The notes: generated from the sequence alone by a model not told the origin. 51,594 nucleotides of DNA from Sphaerotilus sp. (GCA_013299055.1 JAAFKB010000017.1:1-51594), one strand, 5' to 3'. Numbered from the stretch's first letter, positions 25,489 through 34,229 are shown. Translations and numbers: made by a program.

Positions 25489-27054
25489 ATGAGCGAGCAG
25501 GAACAGTCCAGGGCACTGGCGCAGGAACAGGCCGAACGGGTCGTCCAGCGCCTGATGCGGCGTTACAGCGCCGACACGCACCGTCCGGCCCCGCCGTCGG
25601 CGCAGGACCACACTTTCCGCGACTGGCTCGGACTGGCCAGCGGCATGCCGCCTGCGGAGCTGAACCGGGCCAGCGTCGAGCAGGCCGATACCCGGCTGAT
25701 CCCGATCGAGGTCAGCCGGCAGCGGCTGTGCGTGGCGCTGCGGGCGGCCGACGGGGCCATCGCGCTGGTGCTGGCCGACCCCTTCGACCGCGACCACCGC
25801 CTCTGGCTGGAAGCCCGCCTGCGCGACGCCGGCCATCCGCGCACCCGCTGGTATGTCACCCCCGTGCAGGCGCTGCTGGGCTTCGTGGACCGCATCGAGC
25901 AGACCCGGCTGGCCGACGCCACGCACCACCCCGACGGGCAGCCCTCCGGCGGCACGCTGCCCGCCACGCCCGACGCGCTGCGCCACCTCGATGCCGTGCT
26001 GCGCCAGGCGCTGGCCGCCCGCGCCACGCACCTGCACTGGCTGCCCGCCACCGCCGCCGTCCCCCCCGCCTTCGACCCCACGGCCGGTCCGGCCGGACAG
26101 TGGCGGATGCGGGTCGACGGGGTGCTGCGCGCCGTGGCCCTGCCGCCGGACGAAACCCTGCCACCGTTCACCACCGTGTTCGAGGCGCTGCAGTCCGCCG
26201 CGACACGCGACGGGCTGCTGCCGCTGCTGCACGCCGGTCTGGCGCTGCACGCACCGGTCAGCCTGGCGGGCACGCACCGGGCGGCCGTGCTGCGCCTGCC
26301 CCCGTCAGCCGCCTGCGACCACCCGCCCAGCCTGGACGACCTCGGCCACGACGAGGCCACCCTGGCGCGCCTGCGCACCGCGCTGGAGCGACGGCACGGC
26401 GTGTGGCTGGTGGCCGCCCCACGGGGCGAAGGCAAGACCGACACGCTGCAGGCCCTGGTCCGCGAACGCACCGCCAGCGGTCAGCGGGTCGTGGCCCTGA
26501 CGCGGCCCAGCAGTGCACTGCTGGACGACGCCCTCGCGCAAGACCCCGACCTGCTCGTGGTCGACGAACCGGGCACGCCCGAGGCGATGGCCGTCCTGCT
26601 CGACGAGGTGCTGCAAGGCCGGGCGGTGGTGCTGGGACTGGCCGCCCCCGACCCCTGGTCGGCGCTGGTGCGGCTGGAGCGGCTGGGCTGGCCGGCGGCG
26701 GTACTGGCGCATGCCGTGCGCGGCGTGCTGGTGCAGCACCTGCTGCGGCTGAACTGCCCCTCGTGCAGCCGCCCCATGGCCCCGGCGCGCAGCGGACAGC
26801 CGCCCTCCGTGCGCGGTCTGGGCTGCGCGGCCTGCGACCACACCGGACACATGGGCCGGCAGGTGGTCAGCCGCTGGCTGGCGCTCAGCCCGGCGCTGGC
26901 CGAGCTGCTCGCCAGCCGCGCCACTCCGCACGCCTGGCAGACGGCAGCCGCCCGCGAGGGCTACACCGGCCTGCAGGACGCCACCCGCGACTGGGTGAGC
27001 GCCGGACTGGTCTCGCTGGAGGAAGCCCGACGTGCCGTGGCGCTGGCGGTCTGA
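25489..27054 (+). CDS. divergent GspE/PilB-like secretion ATPase
   Basis: A 521-residue protein. Its C-terminal half has the layout of type II secretion/type IV pilus assembly ATPases: a P-loop APRGEGKT (about residues 310-317), a Walker B-like DPDLLVVDE (about 352-360), and a tetracysteine zinc element with CPSC (about C423, C426) and CAAC (about C446, C449). The N-terminal 290 residues are weakly GspE-like. Compared with GspE, the Asp box and the HLVLSTLHTN His box are not recognisable, and the usual GEIRD Walker B is replaced by DEPGT. It may therefore be a specialised or weakened motor. The ATG at 25489 was chosen because upstream codons overlap dsbB. No GspF, pilin or secretin gene is nearby. 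Confidence 0.75.
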   Translation: MSEQEQSRALAQEQAERVVQRLMRRYSADTHRPAPPSAQDHTFRDWLGLASGMPPAELNRASVEQADTRLIPIEVSRQRLCVALRAADGAIALVLADPFDRDHRLWLEARLRDAGHPRTRWYVTPVQALLGFVDRIEQTRLADATHHPDGQPSGGTLPATPDALRHLDAVLRQALAARATHLHWLPATAAVPPAFDPTAGPAGQWRMRVDGVLRAVALPPDETLPPFTTVFEALQSAATRDGLLPLLHAGLALHAPVSLAGTHRAAVLRLPPSAACDHPPSLDDLGHDEATLARLRTALERRHGVWLVAAPRGEGKTDTLQALVRERTASGQRVVALTRPSSALLDDALAQDPDLLVVDEPGTPEAMAVLLDEVLQGRAVVLGLAAPDPWSALVRLERLGWPAAVLAHAVRGVLVQHLLRLNCPSCSRPMAPARSGQPPSVRGLGCAACDHTGHMGRQVVSRWLALSPALAELLASRATPHAWQTAAAREGYTGLQDATRDWVSAGLVSLEEARRAVALAV

Positions 27055-27838
27055 GCTGTGGCTGGAGCTGCGCATGCGGGGCTGCCAGGCGCAGCTGCTG
27101 GGCGCGGGCTGGACGCCGCAGAGTCAGGCGTCGGCGAGTGCTGGCGGCAGTGGCGGCGCGGCCCTGTCGGCGGCGCTGGCGGCCCTGCGGCTGGCGGACG
27201 TGGACACGCTGCCGGCAATCGCCCGGCTGCGCGTGGCCGACGAGTACGTGCTGCACCGGCTGATCGACGGCGAAGGCTCGCACGCGGCCATGCTGGCCCA
27301 GGCGCGCGCGCATTTCGAGCAGGCGCTGGGGCCGGGAGATCGGCATGTGATGCTGCTGCCGCTGGGCCGCCAGCGCCGCCGCTGGCTCGCCAGCAGCGTC
27401 AACACCAGCGAGCTGACGGCGTGGAAGGAGTCGCTCTCGCATGCCGGCGTCCACCTCGAGGACATGCAGCCCATGCTGTTCGACGACTGGCGGCGCCTGC
27501 GCGGCCAGATCCGTGACGAGGACGCCGTGCTGGCGCTGCTGCGCGACGAGGGCGCGACGCTGATCCGGCTGCTCGACGGCCTGCCGGTGGACCTGCTGTG
27601 GGAGCGGTTCGATCCGGGCGACGCGGCCACGCTCGACCGCCGCCTGCGGGCCTTCGCGCGCACCCCCCAAGGCCGCAGCCTGCGCCCGGCCTGGGCGCAG
27701 ACCGACCACTCCGGCAGCACCTTGCCCCCCAGCGAGGCCGCGCAGGTGATCTACCTCCTGCCGGAGAGCAAGACGCTGTGCCGCTACGTCTGGGACCGCG
27801 AGACCCCCTCAGCCCTGGGCATCCGCAACCCGGGCTGA
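27032..27838 (+). CDS. GspL/PilM-like protein of uncertain function
   Basis: A 268-residue product with no firmly recognised domain. It starts with GTG at 27032, inside the end of the ATPase gene, preceded by a strong GGAGGAAG ribosome binding site at the right distance. The region around residues 85-215 alternates hydrophobic strands and helices (HVMLLPLGRQRRRWLASS, then a Leu-rich helix and DAVLALLRDEGATLIRLLDG), resembling the cytoplasmic actin-like part of GspL or PilM. There is no transmembrane segment. Partnership with the overlapping GspE-like ATPase fits that resemblance, since GspL recruits GspE. The assignment is inference from pattern and context. Its last 55 bp overlap the convergent histidine kinase gene. 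Confidence 0.5.
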   Translation: MPWRWRSELWLELRMRGCQAQLLGAGWTPQSQASASAGGSGGAALSAALAALRLADVDTLPAIARLRVADEYVLHRLIDGEGSHAAMLAQARAHFEQALGPGDRHVMLLPLGRQRRRWLASSVNTSELTAWKESLSHAGVHLEDMQPMLFDDWRRLRGQIRDEDAVLALLRDEGATLIRLLDGLPVDLLWERFDPGDAATLDRRLRAFARTPQGRSLRPAWAQTDHSGSTLPPSEAAQVIYLLPESKTLCRYVWDRETPSALGIRNPG

Positions 27839-29223
27839 GGTGCGGTATCCGAGGGTTCATCCGGATCGGCCCCCGCCAGCCGCATCCCGACCTGCACCCG
27901 CAGGCCACCCAGGTCCGGCGAGCGGTCCACCTCCACCGACAGGTGCAGCGCCAGCGCGATGCGGCGCACGATCGACCAGCCCAGCCCGCTGCCCGGCCGC
28001 TCGTTGCCCAGCGCCCGGAAGAAGCGTTCGCCCAGCCGTGCCAGGTGCTCGGGGGGCAGGCCGGGACCGCTGTCCTCCACCACCAGCATCACCCAGTCCG
28101 GCATCACCGGCACCACCGACACCCGCACCGTCGCGCCGCGCGGGCTGTAGCGCAGCGCGTTGTCGATGAGGTTGCGCAGCAGCACGGCCAGCAGCGTCGG
28201 CTCGGCACGCACCTGCAGCCACCCCACTTCCTCGGGCGCCTCCAGCTGCAGCTCCTGCCCTTCCTCGAAGGCGGAGGAGGCGATCTCCACCACCTCGTCG
28301 CGGGCCAGCACCACCAGATCGACCTGGGCCAGCCGGGACTGCGGTTCCGCTTCCAGACGGGCCAGCGTCAGCAGCTGCTGCACCAGCCGCGTGGCCCGGT
28401 CGCAGCCGACCAGCGTGGCTTGCAGGGCGTGGCGACGGGCGGCGGGATCGTGGACTGCGAGTGCCGCCTGTGCCTGGGCGCGGATGCCGGCAATGGGGGT
28501 GCGCAGCTCGTGGGCAGCGTCGGCGGTGAAGCGACGCTCGGAGACCAGCAGCGCCGTCGTGCGGTCGAACAGTTCGTTCAGGGCCTGCACCAGCGGCAGC
28601 AGCTCGGTGGGGGCGTCGTGCATCTGGATCGGGTCGAGCGCGGCGGGATCGCGTGCGGCCAGCTCCTTGCCCAGCCGGTCCAGCGGCACCAGCCCCAGCC
28701 GCACCGCCCACCACACGCTCAGGCCCAGCAGCGGCAGCGCCACCAGCAGCGGCAAGAGCGAGCTGCGCAGCACCGCCTGCAGGATCTCGGCGCGCGAGTA
28801 GCTCAGCTCGCCGACCAGCACGATCACGTCGGACTTGGCTGGCCGGGCCGCAAACACCCGCCACTCGCGCCCGGCCAGCCGCGAGGCGTGGAAGCCGGGC
28901 TGCAGCGGCGCCAGTGGCTCGGCCGGCGCGTTCCACGAATGCATGTCGAGCTGCCCGGCCCGCCAGACCTGGAAAGCCACGCGGGGCGAGTAGCGGTGGA
29001 GGTTGTTGGCCGGGGGCAGCAGCACCTCCCCGCCGTCCTGCAGCTGCAGGCCCACCAGCAGCGAAGCGGACTGCGCCAGGTGGCCGTCGAGCAGGTCATC
29101 GAGTTCGCGCCGCGTGTCCGCCCAGGCCAGCACCGCCGCCAGCAGCCACAGCAAGGCCACCCCCGTCAGCACCCGCCGCAGCAGCCGCGTGCGCAGCGAG
29201 CTGCTGCCAGTGCGGATGGTCAC
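27784..29223 (-). CDS. sensor histidine kinase, QseC-type
   Basis: A 479-residue inner-membrane kinase. Seen: a first membrane segment (about 17-35), a periplasmic sensor of about 110 residues, a second segment (about 153-173), a linker, the phosphorylated His in FTADAAHELRTP (about H238), the N box NLIDNALRYSP and the G boxes EDSGPGLP and GSGLGWSIV. These make it a complete transmitter of the QseC/TctE/PmrB class. The signal is unknown. It overlaps the upstream response regulator gene by 4 bp (29220-29223), so the pair is co-expressed. Its C-terminal coding end overlaps the convergent plus-strand gene by 55 bp. Confidence 0.93.
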   Translation of the reverse strand: MTIRTGSSSLRTRLLRRVLTGVALLWLLAAVLAWADTRRELDDLLDGHLAQSASLLVGLQLQDGGEVLLPPANNLHRYSPRVAFQVWRAGQLDMHSWNAPAEPLAPLQPGFHASRLAGREWRVFAARPAKSDVIVLVGELSYSRAEILQAVLRSSLLPLLVALPLLGLSVWWAVRLGLVPLDRLGKELAARDPAALDPIQMHDAPTELLPLVQALNELFDRTTALLVSERRFTADAAHELRTPIAGIRAQAQAALAVHDPAARRHALQATLVGCDRATRLVQQLLTLARLEAEPQSRLAQVDLVVLARDEVVEIASSAFEEGQELQLEAPEEVGWLQVRAEPTLLAVLLRNLIDNALRYSPRGATVRVSVVPVMPDWVMLVVEDSGPGLPPEHLARLGERFFRALGNERPGSGLGWSIVRRIALALHLSVEVDRSPDLGGLRVQVGMRLAGADPDEPSDTAPQPGLRMPRAEGVSRSQT

Positions 29224-29930
29224 AGCGGGGCGAGGCTGCTGTCGGGGCCGGCGTCGGTAGGCGCGGGGCTGGACTGGGCCGCGAACGCGTAGCCGACCCC
29301 GCGCACGGTGCGGATGCGGTGCGAGCCCAGCTTGCGCCGCAGGTGGTGGACGTGGACTTCGATGGTGTTGCTGCCGACTTCCTCGCCCCAGCCGTAGAGG
29401 TGGTTTTCCAGCTGCTCGCGGGTCAGCACGCGGCCCGGACGCAGCATCAGCACGTGCAGCAGGCTGAACTCGCGGCTGGAGAGCTTGACGGTCTCGCCAT
29501 CGGCCCAGACTTCTCGGGAAGCGGGCTGCAGGTCGACGCCGTTGCAGCTCAGGCGGTCCTGCGCCTGCCCGTGCGAGCGGCGCACCAGGGCGCGCAGCCG
29601 GGCGGCGAGTTCATGCAAGTCGACCGGCTTGACCACGTAGTCGTCGGCACCCAGGTCGAGCGCCTGGATGCGCTGCGGCACCGCGTCGCGCGCCGTCAGC
29701 ACCAGCACGGGGGTCGCCACGCCACGGGTGCGCAGGTTGTGCAGCACATCCATGCCATCGACCCGCGGCAAGCCCAGGTCGAGGATCGCGGCGGTGTAGG
29801 TCTGGTTCAGCAGCTCGCGCTCGGCCGCCACCCCGTCGCGGACCCAATCCACCTGGAAACCCAGGGCCTTGAGTCCAGCACGCAGACCATCGCCCAGCAA
29901 AGGGTCGTCTTCCGCCAGCAGCAATCGCAT
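29220..29930 (-). CDS. OmpR/QseB-type response regulator
   Basis: A 236-residue response regulator. The receiver domain has the acidic pocket AEDD (residues 6-9), the phosphorylated Asp in AILDLGLP (about D51) and the conserved Lys in DDYVVKPVDL. The C-terminal winged-helix DNA-binding domain (about 125-225) contains LSSREFSLLHVL and NTIEVHVHHLRRKL. It is cognate to the overlapping downstream kinase. The ATG at 29930 was chosen because the receiver domain starts there; the frame is open further upstream but is not protein-like. An AT-rich stretch (GGGATATTTTC) lies directly before the ATG, so the mRNA may be leaderless or nearly so. Confidence 0.94.
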   Translation of the reverse strand: MRLLLAEDDPLLGDGLRAGLKALGFQVDWVRDGVAAERELLNQTYTAAILDLGLPRVDGMDVLHNLRTRGVATPVLVLTARDAVPQRIQALDLGADDYVVKPVDLHELAARLRALVRRSHGQAQDRLSCNGVDLQPASREVWADGETVKLSSREFSLLHVLMLRPGRVLTREQLENHLYGWGEEVGSNTIEVHVHHLRRKLGSHRIRTVRGVGYAFAAQSSPAPTDAGPDSSLAPL

Positions 29931-30002
29931 GATTTGAAAATATCCCTCGGTCTTGGTGAATGACCCGATGGTACTGGCCGGGAATGAAGGCGGCCTTAGT
30001 TT

Positions 30003-30043
30003 GAAACAAAAAGAAGGCCCGACCAAAACAAATGGCCGGGCCT
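30003..30043 (-). terminator. rho-independent terminator
   Basis: On the minus strand a 10-bp stem (arms at 30034-30043 and 30015-30024, one G-U pair in RNA, 9-base loop) is followed directly by a T-rich run. It is a strong terminator for a transcript arriving from the parC side. It lies 280 bp past the parC stop, so it ends either a long parC 3' region or a separate small RNA. Confidence 0.8.
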
Positions 30044-30229
30044 GAAAGCCCGCGCCACCGGAGTGGCACGGTGCGGGGGAACTGGTGGTTCGCGCAGCGT
30101 GCGGCGCGTGCGCAACGAAGGGAACGCGGAGGACGCCGGATGGCATTTACCCTCACGACAGTTACGATTTGAACACAATTGCCCGTCGAAAACCAGCCAC
30201 AGACTAACGCGAACCTAGGCCAGTCTCCT
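30003..30229 (-). ncRNA. possible small RNA between parC and the response regulator gene
   Basis: The 393 bp between 29931 and 30323 has no credible protein gene. On the minus strand it has a promoter-like pair (TTGATA at 30257-30262 and TAATAT at 30236-30241, spacing 15). It also has a composite hairpin at 30049-30077 with a UCCG tetraloop (arms CCCGC/GCGGG and GCCAC/GTGGC, with a one-sided internal bulge) and the strong terminator that follows. Together these would give an RNA of about 225 nt. No known RNA family was recognised; 6S RNA was considered and its features were not seen. A long structured 3' UTR of parC is the main alternative. Confidence 0.35.
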
Positions 30230-30235
30230 TAAACC

Positions 30236-30262
30236 ATATTAACCCTGATCGAATTTTATCAA
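30236..30262 (-). promoter_or_regulatory. candidate promoter downstream of parC
   Basis: On the minus strand, TTGATA and TAATAT boxes are separated by 15 bases in a locally AT-rich stretch that stands out from the high-GC surroundings. The spacing is short. It would drive the possible small RNA ending at about 30003. Confidence 0.35.
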
Positions 30263-30323
30263 TTGCGGGCGGAAAACTGCCAAATTCCCGCAAACCTGTC
30301 CGCCCCGAGATTCACAGGGCCCA

Positions 30324-32663
30324 TCACAAGGCGCTCAGCGTCTGCACCTGCATGGTGGTGTCGAGCGCCTTGCCCTTGCGCGCACGCCGGCCCACGAACG
30401 CAGCCAGTGCGCCCGGACGCAGATCCTCCTGGCGCGCCTTGGCGCCACGCCCCACGCCAGCCATCCGCAGTGCTGCCGAGAACGGCACCACCGCCAGCAG
30501 GGGATCGCCCGCACCGGCGTCCACCTCCATCAGCGTCAGCCCTCGCCCGCCGTTGGGCTGGTGCTTGAGTTCGCCCAGGCCGAACACCAGCAGCCGCCCG
30601 CCACCGGCCAGACAGGCGAGCTGCGTGTGGTGCGGCTCCACCTTGACCGGCAGGAACCACTGCTCGCCGGCTTCCAGCGTGAAGTACCCCTTGCCACCCT
30701 TCTGCCGCGTGACCAGGTCGCCGAGTTTCGCCAGCAAGCCCGTGCCACCGCTGTGGGCCAGCAGCAGCATCTGCTCGGCCGGCCCCGCCAGGTAGTGCAG
30801 GATCTGCGTGCCCGACTCCAGCTCGATCAGCGAGGTGATCGGTGCCCCGTCGCCCCGCGCGCCCGGCAAGGCGCTGACCGGCACCGAATACACCCGCCCG
30901 TTGCTGCCGCAGACGATCAGCGGATCGACCGTGCGGCACTCGAACGTCCCGTACAGCCCGTCGCCCGCCTTGAACGCGAAGCCGGCCGCATCATGCCCAT
31001 GCCCGGTGCGTGCGCGGACCCAGCCCTTCTGGCTCACCACCACCGTCACCGACTCGTCCACCACCTTGACCTCGGCCACGGCGCGTTTTTCGGCCTGGAT
31101 CAACGTGCGGCGGTCGTCGCCGAAGGCTTTGGTGTCGGCCTCGATCTCGCGGATGACCAGCCGGCGCAGCGAGTTCGGGTTGCCCAGGATGTCGTCCAGC
31201 TTGCCCTGCTCGCCACGCAGCTCCAGGAGTTCCTGCTGGATCTTGATCGCCTCCAGCCGGGCGAGCTGGCGCAGGCGGATCTCCAGGATGTCCTCGGCCT
31301 GCCGGTCGCTCAGGCGGAAGCGTTCGATCAGCGCGGCCTTCGGCTCATCGCTCTCGCGGATGATGCGGATCACCTCGTCGAGGTGGAGCAGCACGGTCTG
31401 CCGCCCTTCAAGGATGTGGATGCGGTCCAGCACGCGGGCCAGCCGGTGCTCGGTGCGGCGGCGCACGGTAGCGAGCCGGAAGCCGGTCCACTCGGTGAGC
31501 ATCTGGCGCAGGCTCTTCTGCGTCGGCCGGCCGTCGGCCCCCACCATCGTCAGATTGACCGGCGCGGAGCTTTCCAGACTGGTGTGCGCCAGCAGCGTGG
31601 TGACCAGCTCCTGCTGGTCGGTGGCGCGGCTCTTGGGCTCGAACACCAGCCGCACGGCCGCGTCCTTGCTCGACTCGTCGCGCACGCCGTCGAGCACCGA
31701 CAGCACCGTCGCCTTGAGCTGGAGCTGCTCCGGCGTGAGCGCCTTCTTGCCGGTCTTGACCTTGGGATTGGTCAGCTCCTCGATCTCTTCGAGCACGCGC
31801 TGGCTGCTGGCGCCGGGGGGAAGTTCCGTCACGACGAGCTGCCATTGTCCACGTGCCAGATCCTCGATCTTCCAGCGGGCGCGCACCTTGAGCGAGCCGC
31901 GGCCCGTGCGGTAGGCGTCGCGGATGTCGCTCTCGCTGCTGATGAGCTGGCCACCGCCGGGGTAGTCCGGGCCGGGCAGCAGGGCGTGCAGCGTGTCGTC
32001 GCCGAGGTGCTCGTCGCGGATCAGTGCGACCACGGCCGCCGAGACTTCGCGCAGGTTGTGGCTGGGGATTTCCGTGGCCAGTCCGACCGCGATGCCGGAA
32101 GCGCCATTGAGCAGCACGAACGGCAACCGGGCGGGCAACTGGCGCGGCTCCTCGGTCGAACCGTCGTAGTTGGGGATGAAGTCGACGGTGCCCTCGTCGA
32201 TCTCGTCGAGCAGCAGCCGCGCGATGGGGGCCAGCCGCGCCTCGGTGTAGCGCATCGCCGCGGCGCCGTCGCCATCACGCGAGCCGAAGTTGCCCTGGCC
32301 GTCAATGAGGGGGTAGCGCAGCGCGAAGTCCTGCGCCATGCGCACCAGCGCGTCGTAGGCGGCGGTGTCGCCATGCGGGTGGTAGCGGCCGAGCACGTCG
32401 CCGACGACGCGGGCGCTCTTGACGGGCCGGGAGCCGCTGGTCTGGCCGCTGGTGCTGCGCGTGGTGGTCAGGCCCATGCGCTGCATCGCGTAGAGGATGC
32501 GGCGCTGCACGGGCTTCTGGCCATCGCAGACATCGGGCAGTGCCCGGCCCTTGACGACGCTGAGCGCGTATTCGAGGTAGGCGCGCTCGGCGTAGCGGGC
32601 CAGGGTCAGCGCGTCATCGGCCGCGGGCGGCACGGGGGAGAAGTCGATCGTGGTCTGGTCCAT
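30324..32663 (-). CDS. parC: DNA topoisomerase IV subunit A
   Basis: A 779-residue type IIA topoisomerase breakage-reunion subunit; with ParE it decatenates daughter chromosomes. Seen: the N-terminal winged-helix region with [15 protein letters not shown], the active-site Tyr in [11 protein letters not shown] (about Y139), the GAP-like [14 protein letters not shown] region, coiled-coil elements and a C-terminal beta-propeller-like domain shorter than that of GyrA. Length and the lack of a full GyrA box favour ParC. At the positions equivalent to E. coli ParC Ser80 and Glu84 it carries Thr and Asp. parE lies 6.5 kb upstream on the same strand with unrelated genes between, so the two are not a simple operon. 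Confidence 0.93.
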   Translation of the reverse strand: MDQTTIDFSPVPPAADDALTLARYAERAYLEYALSVVKGRALPDVCDGQKPVQRRILYAMQRMGLTTTRSTSGQTSGSRPVKSARVVGDVLGRYHPHGDTAAYDALVRMAQDFALRYPLIDGQGNFGSRDGDGAAAMRYTEARLAPIARLLLDEIDEGTVDFIPNYDGSTEEPRQLPARLPFVLLNGASGIAVGLATEIPSHNLREVSAAVVALIRDEHLGDDTLHALLPGPDYPGGGQLISSESDIRDAYRTGRGSLKVRARWKIEDLARGQWQLVVTELPPGASSQRVLEEIEELTNPKVKTGKKALTPEQLQLKATVLSVLDGVRDESSKDAAVRLVFEPKSRATDQQELVTTLLAHTSLESSAPVNLTMVGADGRPTQKSLRQMLTEWTGFRLATVRRRTEHRLARVLDRIHILEGRQTVLLHLDEVIRIIRESDEPKAALIERFRLSDRQAEDILEIRLRQLARLEAIKIQQELLELRGEQGKLDDILGNPNSLRRLVIREIEADTKAFGDDRRTLIQAEKRAVAEVKVVDESVTVVVSQKGWVRARTGHGHDAAGFAFKAGDGLYGTFECRTVDPLIVCGSNGRVYSVPVSALPGARGDGAPITSLIELESGTQILHYLAGPAEQMLLLAHSGGTGLLAKLGDLVTRQKGGKGYFTLEAGEQWFLPVKVEPHHTQLACLAGGGRLLVFGLGELKHQPNGGRGLTLMEVDAGAGDPLLAVVPFSAALRMAGVGRGAKARQEDLRPGALAAFVGRRARKGKALDTTMQVQTLSAL

Positions 32664-32725
32664 CTTGGGCTTCGGGTCACGGCGTGACCCGACACCGCCC
32701 TCAGGCGAGACCGGACCAGGTCACG

Positions 32726-33196
32726 TCAGGTGCAGTGTTGCGCCTGGGGCACGATTGTGCAGGACATCGACGCCGCCGCCGTGCGTGCCGGGGCAGCCGG
32801 CGGCGTGGAGGTGCGCTCGGCCCAGACCAGATCGGCGGGGTCGGACACGGTGTCCAGCGCCACCCTGTCGGTGGGCGCGGACCAGTCCGACAGGCTGAAG
32901 CGTGTGCTCGGCGCAGCCCCCCGTACCGGCGCCCAGTCGGCACAGGTGTCGGTGAAGCTCGGGTGCACCAGCTCTGGCGGCAACTCCGGCGGCAGCTCCG
33001 TCAGCACGGGCCGCGGCGGCATCGGGCTGCGGACCATGGCCGTCGGCGGGGCAACAGCGGCAGGGGGTGCGCCAGCCGGCGGCTGGCGGGCATCCCGCCG
33101 GGCCTTCAGGTGACGCCGCCCGGCGAACACGGCCACCAGGACAAAGATCAGCAGCAGTTGCACGAGGATCGACCACGTGCCAAGTTCCAGCTCCAT
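32726..33196 (-). CDS. single-pass membrane protein of unknown function
   Basis: A 156-residue product. The start at 33196 (MELELGTWSILVQLLLIFVL) places a hydrophobic segment at about residues 9-27, followed by a basic stretch (GRRHLKARRDARQ), a Pro/Ala-rich linker (about 38-75) and a polar C-terminal part. The arrangement predicts a membrane anchor with the basic, longer part in the cytoplasm by the positive-inside rule. I do not recognise the family. An alternative ATG lies eight codons upstream (33220). It sits 62 bp upstream of parC on the same strand and 43 bp after the DUF481 gene. Confidence 0.65.
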   Translation of the reverse strand: MELELGTWSILVQLLLIFVLVAVFAGRRHLKARRDARQPPAGAPPAAVAPPTAMVRSPMPPRPVLTELPPELPPELVHPSFTDTCADWAPVRGAAPSTRFSLSDWSAPTDRVALDTVSDPADLVWAERTSTPPAAPARTAAASMSCTIVPQAQHCT

Positions 33197-33239
33197 GGGC
33201 GCTCCCAGGCGGTCAGGCAAAACCGTCGAAGTCGCCGGA

Positions 33240-34025
33240 TCAGTCGAACTTGACCGACACGCCCGTGGTCAGCAGCGTGTCACCGCGCTTGCGGCCGACG
33301 CCCGGATCCGAGTTGAAGGCGTAGCCCAGCCCGACGTTCAGGTTCATCTGGCTCGACATCGCCACCGACAGGCCCGAGGCGAAGCTGGCGCGCCACTCAC
33401 CGCGGTTGCGCAGGTTCGGGTAGACGGTCAGACGCTGGAACACGCTGGTGGTGTCGCTCAGGCGGTGCTGCGACTCTTCGCCGAGCAGCAGCGCGGCGTA
33501 GCCGTAGGACGAACGCGACTGACCATCGACGACGGCTGGCGCGACGTACTTGTCGGCGTTGTAGGCCAGACCACCGAAGACATCGAAGCTGGTCGTCGGC
33601 GTCTTGATGACGTGCAGGCCCGCACCCGCGCCGAACACGCCGCGCATCGACAGGTTGGCGAGCTTGTCACGCTCCAGATCGGCCGTGCCGAAGGCGAAGG
33701 TGTCGGCGCTCAGGTTGTAGTCGTAGCGACCACCGGCGCGCAGCTGTTCGGCCGAGGTCACACCGGCAGCGCGGGCATACAGGGCCGAGGCGTAGACGGT
33801 GGACTTGTCCTGCGCCGTGGCGCGCACACCCTGCGCGGCCAGCGAGAAATTGGACGTGCGGCTGTTGCCGGAGGAAACGCTGGCGCCCAGGCCCAGCGCG
33901 GCGCGCAGCTTGCCGTCGGTCTTGAGCGTGGCGGCCGGGGCCACGGGTGCGGCGGTCTGGGCCTGCGCCACATTGGCAGCGAAAGCGGCGATCGACAGCA
34001 GGCTGAGGGCGTAGAAAGGAGTCAT
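33240..34025 (-). CDS. DUF481 family outer-membrane beta-barrel protein
   Basis: A 261-residue exported protein. A signal peptide is clear (FYALSLLSIAAFAANVAQAQ, cleavage after about residue 22). The mature part consists of alternating amphipathic beta-strands ending in a C-terminal aromatic residue pattern (GVSVKFD), as expected for an outer-membrane barrel. The repeated patterns (KLRAALGLGASVSSGNSRTSNFSLAA, GGRYDYNLS) match the DUF481 (salt-stress/YdiY-like) family, whose function is unknown. The ATG at 34025 fits the signal peptide; an ATG at 34046 is also in frame. Its leader contains the structured element at 34129-34208. Confidence 0.85.
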   Translation of the reverse strand: MTPFYALSLLSIAAFAANVAQAQTAAPVAPAATLKTDGKLRAALGLGASVSSGNSRTSNFSLAAQGVRATAQDKSTVYASALYARAAGVTSAEQLRAGGRYDYNLSADTFAFGTADLERDKLANLSMRGVFGAGAGLHVIKTPTTSFDVFGGLAYNADKYVAPAVVDGQSRSSYGYAALLLGEESQHRLSDTTSVFQRLTVYPNLRNRGEWRASFASGLSVAMSSQMNLNVGLGYAFNSDPGVGRKRGDTLLTTGVSVKFD

Positions 34026-34128
34026 GGCGGGGATCGGGTGTTGCACGGGCAGGATCGGAAGGCGGGAATGGCGTGTTCGCCGGACAGAAGCCTGGTGTGG
34101 GTGCGCACCGCTGGGGTGCGAACGCCCA

Positions 34129-34208
34129 AAAGGCCCTCCCTGTCAGTTATGTGTCCTGCGAGCCATCCGCGGGGGGGCAGGATGAGCGGCTCGCCAAGCC
34201 ATGGTAGG
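34129..34208 (-). promoter_or_regulatory. structured leader element, copy 1 (upstream of the DUF481 gene)
   Basis: On the minus strand, about 105 bases before the DUF481 start codon, a hairpin has a 7-bp outer stem (GCGAGCC/GGCTCGC, 34188-34194 with 34158-34164). It also has a 4-base bulge, a 4-bp inner stem (ATCC/GGAT) and an 11-base loop containing seven C. It is followed by a conserved unpaired stretch ACATAACTGACAGGGAGG and a T run. A related element lies upstream of the next exported-protein gene (35440-35523); the inner stem differs by a compensatory pair change. It may be a regulatory RNA or an operator. Confidence 0.5.
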
Positions 34209-34215
34209 CCGCCAT

Positions 34216-34229
34216 GTCCTGCGCAGGAC
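34216..34229. repeat. perfect 14-base palindrome in the 34026-34270 gap
   Basis: GTCCTGCGCAGGAC reads the same on both strands. It lies between the stop of the exported-protein gene and leader element copy 1. It could be a protein-binding site or form part of a terminator-like structure with the imperfect hairpin at about 34250-34268 (CCACGACC/GGTTGTGG). Confidence 0.4.

Noticed and set aside
25489-27054. Full type II secretion or type IV pilus locus
   Set aside because: No GspF/PilC, pilin, secretin or prepilin peptidase gene is present in the window, and the ATPase lacks key motifs.
29996-30178. A 60-codon minus-strand frame in the parC-regulator gap
   Set aside because: Arg/Pro-rich, no ribosome binding site, and it spans the hairpin and terminator better explained as RNA structure.
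30003-30229. Identification of the putative small RNA as 6S RNA
   Set aside because: The long closing stem pairing the 5' and 3' ends and the central open bubble of 6S RNA are not evident.
34129-34208. Reading the repeated leader as a c-di-GMP, SAH, TPP, cobalamin or guanidine riboswitch
   Set aside because: None of the conserved sequence blocks of these classes could be found in either copy.
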